Assembly: GCA_037176885.1 (NCBI GenBank)
Contig: JAWWNJ010000001.1
Span: 744,001-808,000, forward strand
Direction: 5' to 3'
Length of the DNA: 64,000 nt
Source: Favolaschia claudopus
Taxonomy: Eukaryota; Basidiomycota; Agaricomycetes; Agaricales; Mycenaceae
A program made the position numbers and the translations under genes. Under the pieces are notes generated by a model. That model was not told the origin of the DNA. It did not search any database and saw only the letters and a program-made list of their open reading frames with translations. Shown piece after piece: positions 1 to 10,552 of this stretch (positions within the stretch are counted from its first letter, which is position 1; every line of letters starts with the position of its first letter).

Positions 1-996
1 GCAGCGGGCGGCGGCCGCTTGAGCACCTCAATGATCTGCAACTTCCCGCTCCAACCGATGCTTCCTATTACGTCGCAATGACCTCCTGCCCATCCTCCAC
101 AACGGGCCCGTGTCCCGGATACAACTTCACCGCCTTCTCCGTCTTGCAGAACTCCAGCATCCGCCCCAGACTCGCTAGATACGTCGCCAAATCCTCGAAC
201 ACCGCCGTCCCCTGGCCGAGGACCGTGTCCGCCGTATAGAGCGCATTGTCTTGTGGGAAGTGAAGGCATATAGAGTCGACAGTGTGGCCCGGGGTGTGTG
301 CAGGACGCGGAGCTGTGAGATGATCTGTCCGTCATCCAGGTCGTGGAATACACTTCCAGACGGATTGGGGCGTAAACGATCCAGGCAGGAGAGACTCCAG
401 TATCGAGGGAAGCCGATTATTTGTATTCGATATTGGTATCGTGGCGGGGAACTTGTGTAGTCGTGGGGGTTTGAAAGTAGCGGCGGCGTTTCCGTTTCTC
501 TGATCCCACAAGCGTTTGAGGAGCGCCAATACACTGGGTAGACCGCCGACATGGTCAGGATGCCAGTGCGAGATGATGATGTCCGATACGTCGGCGGCGG
601 CGGAGTCGACCTCGCTGGACGTAACCGCAGCATTGGCGTCTCCGAAAGCGGATTCGAGAAACGGGAGATACTCCTCCCGACCCTCCCCAGTGTCGACGAG
701 GGTGAATGGTCGTTGTTTTCCCGACGATGTAGGTGTTGGTGCCTGGTTATTCAGATCTATCTCACTTCATACAAGACGGGTTCCTGTGCCCTGCGTTACC
801 TTGCAGTGTAAATTTACCAGGATTCTGACAACAAGTTTCACATTTCAAAGCACTGTGCGAGGTACAGAGAGACTCTGACCTGTCCAAGGACGCGTATCAC
901 ACTTTCGCTAAGCTGTTCGCGGTGGTAAGTGAGGTTATTGCTTGGATCGAGAACGCGTACTCGTGAAACGGATGCGAGAGCCTCGAGTTTCTCCAT
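1..996 (-). pseudogene. LACTB2-like metallo-beta-lactamase, frame-broken, runs off window start
   Basis: The reverse strand encodes a LACTB2-type metallo-beta-lactamase fold protein, a family of metal-dependent endoribonuclease-like hydrolases. Visible landmarks in order are an N-terminus from the ATG at 996-994, NPGKFTLQ then GTNTYIVG, LVDTGEG, the metal-binding motif SHWHPDHVGG, HTPGHTVDS, TADTVLG, YPGHGPV, and a C-terminal HRLERE / QIIEVLK helix. Two introns with good sites separate the first three blocks. The blocks lie in different frames: breaks are needed near 716-719 (run of four A on the coding strand), 367-370 (run of four C), 285-303 and 45-75. All family motifs survive, so decay is recent or the breaks are homopolymer sequencing errors. 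The family assignment is firm; pseudogene status is the best reading. The C-terminus continues past base 1. Confidence 0.72.
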
Positions 997-1226
997 GGTA
1001 GGAGGACAGATACGAATTCGGGCCGGTATGCACCCGAACTCCGGAATGCCTTTACGTTAATCGAAAATCGGTCAAAGCGGGAATTCTGTGTTTCACAGGC
1101 CCAATTAAAGGGTCAGCATGCAGGAAGTTGATATTATTGTGGAAATATAGTATACTTTACGTGCACACCACATTATCGATAACATTATTTTCTGATTAAT
1201 CATTCGCGATCCTCCTTGAAGATAAT

Positions 1227-3630
1227 CTATTTGACTTTCAGCCTCGGCCTCCATTTCATCCCCGCTTTGTTCGTCAAAGCGATCCCGCGTGGACGCAAAA
1301 TTTCGGACCACCGCACCCAGTAACTCTTTGCGATTTCCCTTCTGCATGAGGAGGTAAGTGGAACGAATATCAATTCATGCACTGCATGGAACACTCACTT
1401 CGTTTGTTGGCCACGAACAACAAGTGACTGCGAGATCACGTAGGTTGGGAAAACATTCGGGCTCAAACTGCGAAAAGAAAACGTCCCAGGCCGTGATAAC
1501 TTGTTTCTTCTCTCTGGAGCGCAATTTTTGGTCAAGTAGATGAGATGTGGTGAAGTGCACCTTACTTGTACCAATACATCTTGAAAGTAATTTTCGCTAG
1601 CGGATGAACGGCTTGAGAAGAGTATAGATCTTGTACGGATGGAGGATGTTCCTATAAGTAATGAAATTGTAAATCGCTACCGAGATGGGAAAAAGAAGAA
1701 GACATACAACTGAGTCGTCTTCAAAGAAAGTGATCGAGTTCAAATTTGAACATAGGTCGAAAATTTTGCTTGTTTTCAATCCTTCAAGGTGGGAAAATGG
1801 AAGCTCGAGTTGGGTTAATTTGGAACCATGCTTGACGAGAAAGTCCTTGGGAGTCGAACAATCGTCTGAAAACTCAACGCGCCGGATACTGGTCAATCTA
1901 GTAAAAGGATGTTCAATGAGAAGGGGAAGGGGACATGAGACAGAGGGTACGCACGTTAAGTGAGTCAAAAGATTCAAAAACGAAGCGCTGGCCGTCGTCG
2001 TCCGTAGCTCTTCCAAGCTTGACAACCCTTCGACATCGGCGCTATCGATATCTGTATAGACAACTTGAGACTCCCAATCCAGAATGCGCAGAGCGGTCAG
2101 ATTGTCGAAGATAGAGGCCGAATGGACAACCTCCTCCCTACGAATGTTGACTGAACATTCGCGCAAGGTGTGACCTGAGCACCTGGCCATCGCCGCGAAA
2201 GCATCCCAATTGATTGAAGGGGCGTAGCCAGCCGCCAAATGGTCACCAAACTGTACGAGAGCGGAGGCCTGAGAGAGGATAGAGGTCAAGGAAGATCTGC
2301 TTTTTCGCATAACGTCGGAATTGGAGAAGTAATTTGTGTGCTGGAGGTTGATGCTACGCATGTACTGCCCAATGATGGGGCTCTGCACGAGAATGCGAGC
2401 AAATCTGTTCGTTTGAGCTGGTCCGCAGAAAGTGATGTGTTTATGAAAGAGAGGTCGTCCCAGTCGCTGAAGACGAACATTCAGCATGAGGCCACGGATG
2501 CATGGAGGCGCGTACGTAAAATAGTTTTGATACCAGTAATAACCCTAGCTGAGGCACAGCTCCGTCGCTGAATGCAGATCTGCTGTGATCCGCTACAAGT
2601 GACATAGCAAAATCCATGATACGAGTCCAAATGTGGTCCCTCACCCGCGCTCGGCGCCGTGTCCAGCGGGACGAAGGATGGATCGAACGATGGAGTGATG
2701 AGCGGAAGCTCTGGTGGATCTGCAGGTGCGTCCCAAACGTCCCTGTGCCAAATGTCATTGAATGAAAACAGGCATACATCGATGAGTTAGAAACTTGCGA
2801 TGATGCTTCAGAGAATTTCAAGAGCGCCATAAGATCAGAATCGTTCGAGGGAATGAGGTACCTTCGTTCAGCTGTGGATACAGGACGTCTGATATGAATG
2901 GCGTTGAGGGGACAATCCTTAAATTGAGAGTATGCCCATGATAAACAGAAGGAACTCTGTATCGCCAGGGTATCGAGGCGTTTGGCTTTGACTAGAGGCG
3001 GCACGATCTTCTGCGCCAAGCGCCCATTTGAGGTGAAAGGGCAGTCGAAGATACGCTGAGAAACAACGTCCAGTGAGCCAGAAGGTTAGAGACAACGGTC
3101 CATACCAGATTATCCCATTTCGCTATCGCGTCTGACAGGCTCTGCAGCAGCTGCAAAAGCATCTTATTCTCCAATGTTTTGCGGCTTGAAGTCCAGAGAA
3201 TTAGGCGAGTGGGATTGATGAGGGGAAGACCTTTGCATAGGCCGCTCGTATTGTCCGACGAAAAAATGTCGAATGAGAGGAAAAGATCGGAAATATTTGG
3301 CGAGAATTTCAAGACAGCGTGCATGGGTGTCCCGAATCCGCCCTCGACCCGGAGTTTCTTTATGAAAAGCCCCAGCTGCTGATTTCCAGACAAAGCAATG
3401 CTGAGAGCCTTCGCCTGTGCCTTTGAGCGGACAACCACGACGTTGTACAGCAATGGAGTAGCTACACGGAGCCAGGATTTGCAGACCAAGAGATACGCGG
3501 AGGTAGATTCAGAGAAGTTGGCAAACGGGGAGACCGGATCGGTGTTACAAAACGTTTCTTCGCTAACCTTCAGAGCGGGTGTGAGGATTTCGGAGATGAG
3601 CTCGTCCGGAAGTGAGTGTTCGGACGGCAT
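1227..3630 (-). pseudogene. F-box-like protein gene, copy A, disrupted
   Basis: Member of a large agaricomycete F-box family. It begins with an F-box-like segment (LPDELISEIL, then LLVCKSWLRVATPLLYN, residues about 5-65), followed by a leucine-rich linker and a second F-box-like block (DHIWTRIMDFAM, LLLVSKLFY). A long leucine-rich C-terminal region with conserved WDAFAAMA and TLRECSVN follows. Such proteins usually act as substrate adaptors of SCF ubiquitin ligases; that role here is inference. Copy B at 47998-50414 shows the expected exon structure. Copy A differs from it by one extra G near 2645, which throws the second F-box block out of frame, and by one extra base at the last donor (near 1390), which changes the C-terminus. 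Splice sites are otherwise conserved, including a GC-AG intron at 2743-2798. It is divergent from the gene starting at 3753. Confidence 0.7.
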
Positions 3631-3752
3631 GAGACCCAGGGAAACAAGTAAGCAAGCTCAAGTCAAAGCTGCGTTGGGGCTAGGAGAAACTAGAGCGCGT
3701 TGCGTCACAGTCATGTGACAGACGTCACGCCCTGCGCTTCCGTCTCACCACC
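3631..3752. promoter_or_regulatory. Shared divergent promoter, copy A
   Basis: This 122-bp gap separates the start codons of the divergent F-box (-) and unknown (+) genes, so it must carry both promoters. The block GCGTTGCGTCACAGTCATG (about 3697-3715) is retained in copy B (47917-47941 on the other strand), which suggests constraint or recent duplication. Copy A also has a GACGTCAC bZIP/CRE-like octamer at 3721-3728 that is altered in copy B. Factor binding is inferred from motif shape only. Confidence 0.4.
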
Positions 3753-4435
3753 ATGTCCTCAGATCGCCAGTACGAGCTTCGCCGAGGTGACACAGTATAC
3801 GCCACCGGCTTCGTGTTTACACACAAACAGCTCGAGCAGAGAGCTCTCGGCGCATGCGACGAGCAGTTCAGACTGAGAATCTGAAAAGGGGGAACTCCGA
3901 CTCGTCCGATCTCGTTTTTGCGCTCATGTGGCACGTCGAGCGATACAAGTATGAGATCATGCCTCTGTACGACGGAAACGTTCGCGAGGGGTACCTCTTT
4001 GCCACTTCCTTATTTCCCTACGTGAAGAAACACATTGACAAAGATGACACCGATTCCATCTATCAAAGGCTTTCCTCGCTTTCGGATGAGCACCAGGCGA
4101 CGTGGTACGATCGATATGGGAAGTACGCAGACGTCGCGTTGACCGACTGCGAGAAAAGAACAATCCGTTATTATACCCACCTTGCAGGTATACATCTGAA
4201 TGCTCGTTGACTCTGACGGCGACAACTCTCATTTCCATGGACAGTGGCGGCGTTCCTGCGATCAGAGATGTCCAGAGTCATCTCGGAAAACAAGGATCTC
4301 TGGGATCTCGTAGCACCTACTTATTCCCACTCTACAAGAGAGTACGTCCCTTTCAACTCTTCTCTGAATCTCTTCATTCAAGCTAATTTAATTCGCCCCA
4401 GCTATAGCCGGGTTTCAAGTTTGCTGCGTACGTAA
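3753..4435 (+). pseudogene. Unknown fungal gene, copy A, frame-broken
   Basis: I do not recognise the family. It starts ATG at 3753 (MSSDRQYELRRGDTVYATGF), with motifs ACDEQFRL, LVFALMWHVERYKYEI, YDGNVREGYLFATSLFPY, TWYDRYGKYADVALTD and EKRTIRYYTHLA. Introns follow: GTATAC to GACAG (about 4188-4248), then exon AAFLRSEMSRVISENKDLWD, another intron, and a short end at TAA 4433-4435. The first exon hits TGA straight after ACDEQFRL and the rest is in another frame, so this copy is broken near 3880-3890. The same gene occurs as copy B at 47327-47878 with a different break, so both copies are damaged independently. No membrane segment or signal peptide is seen. Confidence 0.6.
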
Positions 4436-4951
4436 ATGCCCTGCGTACAAGGCGAACATAGGTAAGTACGATTGAACGTCCATGGACCAGGAGGCGGCGG
4501 AAAATTATCATCGAGGTGCTCAATGTTGTTGCGAACATATTGATCCTATACCGTACTGGCAATGTAGCTTTTCTTTGCTACCCATGCTACACGCATCATG
4601 ACTTAATTTGTTCTTCTCTTCATTGTCTACAGCAACTTTTTGAACTCAACTTGAACGTCAACAATTGCAACATTTACAGCCTCAAGTTCCGGAAGGCTGC
4701 CTCTCGATGTTACCTCGCCACAGAAATATTTCGTTATGATACTACGCTGCTACTACGTGGGATTGGCTATCCGTAAACAACCGCTTGCTTCCTTGAGACA
4801 AGATAACACTTGAAATCGTCAAAGAAATCATTGAAATAGGCAGAGAAATAGGCGCTCGCACTTCCCCTTTGGGAACGTGGGACTCGGGCGAAAAAGGCAA
4901 CTCTTCCCATACAGTCGTCGGTCCTCACCTTTGCCCTGCGTGGCGACAACC
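4436..4951. other. Intergenic, right flank of copy A to NOT3 promoter
   Basis: AT-rich non-coding DNA between the duplicated pair and NOT3. No long frame, no strong repeat. The last part (about 4860-4951) must hold the NOT3 promoter and leader; I see no clear TATA box. Confidence 0.5.
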
Positions 4952-7633
4952 ATGGCGGCCAGAAAGCTACAGAGTATCTATCCAGCTTTGTGGCACAATA
5001 CGAGTTGACGACGCGTGCAGCCGAGATTGACCAAGCCTTAAAGAAGGTCGCTGAAGGCGTAGACCTCTTTGAGACCACTTATGACAAGATGCAGTCCGCA
5101 ACGAATCAAGCTCAGGTGGGTTGCAGTGAGGAGTACGAGGAGAGTTATGGACTCCAGTTGCGCAGAAAGAGAGGCTCGAGTCGGCACTGAAGAATCAAAT
5201 CAAGAAATTGCAGCGATTGCGCGACCAAATTCGAGGCTGGGTCGCGAGCAATGACATTAAGGACAAGACTCAGCTTTTGGAGAACAGAAAACTCATCGAG
5301 ACGGTCGGTGGTTGTGTTTCGTGCCATGTCGTACCCTCACGTCTCGCAGCAAATGGAGAAATTCAAGGCGTGTGAGAAGGAGGTAAAGAAGAAGGCGTTT
5401 TCCAATGTAGCTCTCGGTGAAGCAGTCAAACTCGACCCTAAAGAACAAGAAATGCTCGAGGCCGTCGAATGGCTCGATACCCAGCTCGAGAAACTCCAAA
5501 TCCAAGTAGAGCAGGCAGAAGCCGAAATCGAGACTCTCCAAGGCGCCGCAAAGAAGAAGGCCAAATCGGGCTCTTCCGCTGCAAGCCGTCTCGAAGAACT
5601 CGACCATCTCAATGTCCGACGGAAATGGCATATCGGCCGTCTGGAGATTGTCCTTCGCCTGCTCAACAACGGGTCGCTCGATACCGAGAAAGTTCTGGCT
5701 CTCAAGGACGATGTACATTATTTTGTGGAGAGCAATGCGGAAGAAGACTTTACAGAATACGAGGGGATCTATGACGAACTGAATCTTGACGAGGAGGAGG
5801 AGAAATTCCGTGGCGTTCTCGAGGACGCTAATAGCGACGACGAGTCGGAGGTCGTCATGGAAGGTGAGTGCTGTGGGCTTCATTGGGACTTGCGCTCAAT
5901 CGATTCCAGAGCTCATACCGAGAACTCCAGCCAAGAAACCTACAGAAGACACCAACAGTAGCAAGCGTGCTGAAAGTCCAATACTGAAAAAGTCTGCCGC
6001 ACCGCTACTCAGAAGTGAGTCATCCGTCTTTCTCCTTCAGCTTATTCTAAACCTCCTTAGAACAGTCCGATGGCACGTCTGCTGTGTTTCTTCTCCGTAC
6101 CGATCTCATCCCCAGACTCCAGCAAAACCGCCCGCCAATTTCGCCGTCCAACCGATGGCCAGCGTACTCAAGGCTGCGCCCCCTCGACCGGCGCCCGTCC
6201 TTCCACCAATACAATACTCGGCAGCAGTACAGCAGCCACCACCGCAAGCCGCCCCTGCGCCGCCGCCGCCGCCGCCACAACCCAAGACGAAGCCCGCCGC
6301 ACCGGCCTCAATACCACCGCCGCCGACACCGTCCTCCATCGGCGCTCCGTCATCGCCAAGTATGACGCATCCGTCGGCAGCAAGCCCCATGTCGTCCTAT
6401 GCATCGGTGTCGCATGACCGTGACAGCTCGTTCTACGAGTCTCCTGCCCTCTCCGAGGCGGTGCCCAGTTCTTCTTTGAGCGGTCCGATAGCAACTTCGT
6501 CGCCTCAGCGCGTCCTGGCGACAAGGAAAGGTGGGGGTTTGTCTCTTTCCATTTTTCTCTTCCTTAACGCACGCACTTTGTCTTGTCTCCAGACTCGATA
6601 TCCTCCGCGCCCCGCGTATTATCTCCGCTATCCAGTGCTGTGGTAATTTCCTTGACATTAACATTCAGTCTCCCGGCTCACTGGTGCCCAGCGACCTGTT
6701 TTGGCAGAGGCGTCGCAACCGGCGAGCGCGCCACAGGAGCAGGAGGAGGCCGCCGTCGTTGACCGAGCTGAAGTCCCGCAGTTCCCTCCGGGCGTCAAGA
6801 TCGCGCAAGGCGAGCAGCAGGCCGCCGCTGCCGCGCCTGCATCTCAGACTATCGGCGGGCACCGACAAGGACAAGTACACCAAGTTAACGGACATGTACC
6901 GCCAGCGACGACGGCTCCGGCCAGCGCGTTCGCCCCAGGAGTTGCCGACCTCGTCGTACCGTATGAACAAGCCAAGCAGCGGGGTGAGTGTTTCTCGATA
7001 TTCATATACATTTTGCGATTGATTGATCGGGGTTTTGTTGTAACGCAGCCGGACAACGCATGGGGAACATCGACGAGCTAAACAAGTTTTTGGAAGGCGG
7101 GCTGGGGAGTATACCTTTGCCTTCAGACACGCTCAAGTGCGTTCATGTTTCCATCTCCCTACAGCTCTACAATCGACTGACTTGGCTTTCTGCTTCCTCC
7201 CAGGGCAAAATTCTACGCCCCCCGCACACCCTTCCAAACCGCCCCCTATTACCCACAAGTCCCCCACACAATGCTCAACAACCCGGCGATATACTCCCGC
7301 GTGGACGTCGAGACGCTCTTCTATGTGTTCTATTTCCTGCCACTATCGTATCCGCAGTACCTCGCGGCGGAGGAGCTGAAGAGGCAGTCGTGGCGGTTTC
7401 ATGTTAAGTATCTGACTTGGTGCGTCTGCCTTACCTTATTCCCCATACGAGGAGAGCCAGATGTACTTATCGCTATTGCATGGGGACGTAGGTTCCAAAG
7501 GCATTCAGAGCCCCAGGCGATCACGGAAGAGTACGAGCAAGGGGTGTATGTCTACTTTGACTGGGAGGGCTCGTGGTGTCAGCGCAAGAAGAGCGATTTC
7601 CGGTTTGAGTATCGGTATTTGGCGGAAGATTGA
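4952..7633 (+). CDS. NOT3: CCR4-NOT complex subunit 3/5 (NOT3)
   Basis: NOT3/NOT5 subunit of the CCR4-NOT complex, which deadenylates mRNA and tunes transcription. The start MAARKLQ is joined over a short intron to [18 protein letters not shown], the signature of the Not N-terminal coiled-coil domain. This domain continues through [33 protein letters not shown] and [16 protein letters not shown] to an acidic stretch ending near 5862. A long Pro/Ala/Ser-rich, probably disordered middle follows (about 5910-6985), then the NOT-box: [50 protein letters not shown], and the ending [17 protein letters not shown]...FEYRYLAED with TGA at 7631. About eight to ten short introns; reading frames join cleanly at each, so the gene appears intact. 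Single copy in the window; housekeeping expression is expected. Confidence 0.93.
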
Positions 7634-10552
7634 TTAATTGAATGATGAAGGTGGGTTCAGTGAAGTGATTGTTCTCGTCGTTGTTTGAAGCTAGCTTTGA
7701 ATCTCTCGCATCGCATATGTACAATTCTTTCTTTCTGCAGATCGTTTTGTAGCTTTTGAAGCATTCGAGTCGTGTGTGTGTATAAGTATGGTTCTTGATA
7801 AAATATACGAATCAATGCCCTTGAGGTGCTCGGTGACCTTGGTGCGTCAAGCTGCGACGACTAGGTCTTATCCTTCCCAAGAAATTGCAACGTGGCGATG
7901 CATCGCGGCTCATCGCGGCCGTCTTGAGACCTCAGACTTGGGGATCATAGTGGTAACGTGACCGTGTGTTGTCAAAGCATGCGCAAACAAACGTCAACTC
8001 TCTGATCCATGACTCGCTCACTCTTTCCGCTCTGCACAGTAATGGGACAACCTCTCGAGACTCTGCCATGAGTAGCTATTCGGGACTTGAAGCTTGAAGA
8101 CCACAAAGCATGAACACAACTCAATTCCGGATGGATTCCGAAGCGGCGTGTCTTATTTTCTTCAAGTTCCAGCACTGTCCTGCCTCACCTATGCCAGTGT
8201 ATCTCACCCGGTCGTCGGTCGATCCCATCGCAAGTTTCGGCCACCCTAGGACTGTCCCGACAACTTATCCAAATTTACATCCAGTTCCCAGCGCACGGGA
8301 GAACACTGTCGCCGACGAGCAAAATATTACTGGCCGCAGCTCCCTCCAATCCAGTTCCCACACATTCCCACACACCGGCCGCGGCAAGTTAGTTATCGTG
8401 AACTGAGAACTCCGGCAGCCACCGATGGATGAGCTTGGCCGGCAACCACTAAAGAGTATCTCCTTGAGTATGCCGGACCTCGGTGCTTGATTGTTTTACC
8501 GAAGACGGGCAATGTTGTGAGCGCCCTTCAAGTTCCAGATTGCACTGTGCTATTCGGCAAGCAAGCATACTTACCATCAAATGTTCAAACAACGCGGCGA
8601 TGTACTGCCGGACCGAGCGTCGTATCCTGAAATCCTCAATATCCCGCGGCAGACAGGTATGTAGCAGTGGACGTACTGGATTGCGCTTGAACGGCACTGC
8701 AACCTTGGCGGTTTCACTCTTTGGATTGCTGTGCTTCCACGGTGGAGTAGGGTATACTGTACTGACGACTCACCGGATACACGGAAGAGTATCATACGGG
8801 CAAGGGATGCAAGCAAGTATGTAGATGTCTATTTCAACGTTAACCACGACGGGCCGGCGGCTCATAACATTTTATTTTCCATACTACGGCCCGTCAGTTG
8901 ACGAAATATGGCTTGAGTCAATGAATGACTGAGCTATAGTATCATCCATTCTTGCTGTTCTTAGCATTGAAGGCCGGCATATGTGATGTTCAGCAACGTC
9001 CACCATTATCTACAGGTTGTCTTGTCCTGAATCTTTCAGAACCAGTTTACTTACTTAGCACTTGTAAAATTATACCATTCCACAACTCTGTTACATTTTG
9101 AGCAAGTTTGGAATTGGGAGAGGCGTCCCAAATTGGCATGAAAGGTGTGAAAAGCACTCGGTCATCTTTTTCGGATGAACGCCGCTGCGAAAAGACCGAG
9201 CATTACATTGGCCTCCAGGTCAACCATCATGGATACCAGGTCTGCGATTTCGATCAGGAGTGGCTCGTGTGTTAGTTCGAGATTCACTCAGTCATTGAAT
9301 CTTTCTGCCCGCAAAGTCGTTCGACGAACGCTCCTCAAATTGAACTCGTTTTGTACTCGTTTAGCTTGTGCTTTCGTTATCTGACAAAAATTGCCTTATC
9401 CGGCCGAGATGGGTTGTTTGAACTTATTTACAAAGGATTTGCGATCAACAGGTGGTGGGTCAAGCAAGTGGGTCATTGACAGCGTCCGAGAAGCCCGAGG
9501 TTACATTTGGCATTGGCACGTCATCTGGCGCCATAGTCTGTGGAATTCCGCGCAGGGTTCTAAGGTCACTAAGCTATAGCTACTTACTTGAGTCTTGGTT
9601 GTCCGTTGTCAAAATATAATACCAAAAGTTCAACCATGGACAACGGAAGTTCAGGGATCTCGGCTCTTTCCATACCAGTTACGAAATCACGTTTCCTTGG
9701 GTCCTATATGGGGATAGCTCTCGAATCATTCCGTGAACGTTCCGTTCTTCCGTTTGGGAATCTCTATTCCTGACATACGAACTATAGTCAACCTGGATTG
9801 TGGTGTACTGAGGCAAATCGTTGCAAAATACTCTCATATTCTTCCCTTCAACAAGAGAATGTTCATCGTGCGTCAAATACGGAGCAGTCGAGGAGAAGAC
9901 TTTCCTTATTCGGCCAAGATGGGTTGTTTAGGATTGTTGACGGAAGATTTTCCATCAAAATCTCCCCGCTCGGCATATCAAAATCTCGGGACTTCGGTCC
10001 GACTCCGACTTCAATTCGGACAACAGATCAGGACCGCTTACAAGCCAGCGTGCATCCAAAATCAAACACCTCAGCTGAGCCAATTTATGGAGTGTATCAC
10101 AACGTGAATCTCTTGACGGTAACTCCTTTGAATCGGACATTAGAATAAGGCGAGGGTCAGAGGGGACCAACAATCTGGTCCAGGGCTTTCTCACGTCGGA
10201 AATCGGCCCTTCGCATGGAGATCGCTGGCATTTACCGAGACAACCACGGATATCTTTCGCCATCGAACTTGAAGGTCATTCACCGTCACGAAGCCCCGTC
10301 ATGAACAGTGCTCAAACACGGTCACGAGGGTACTGAGGGCACTTCGGGGCCGATCTTTTTCCCAGCTTTCGGAAGTTAACTAATCACTTCTGACTCATCC
10401 TTACCCCAAAATATTGCGTAGACAATTGAATGTGAAACGAGGGTATCGTGACAACGACAATCTTGCGGAGAACAAGTCCGCCACATAAAGTAGCTAAAGC
10501 TGGGTCGAATCCACGACAACGTTACTTCTTACCCACCAGCTGGACCCCTACA
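7634..10552. other. Intergenic, NOT3 3' flank to ZnA promoter
   Basis: About 2.9 kb with no convincing gene. The first 150 bases are likely NOT3 3'UTR. A block of about 53 bp at 9388-9440 recurs with changes at 9905-9957, each containing GGCCRAGATGGGTTGTTT. These lie inside two weakly similar stretches roughly 520 bp apart. The remaining DNA shows only short chance frames. Confidence 0.5.
9388..9957. repeat. Degenerate direct repeat pair
   Basis: The segments 9388-9440 and 9905-9957 align without gaps at most positions (core CGGCCRAGATGGGTTGTTT, then AGGATTTKCSATCAA-like end). Flanking bases are only weakly related. Possible remains of an old tandem duplication or a short interspersed element; no coding signal. 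Confidence 0.4.
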
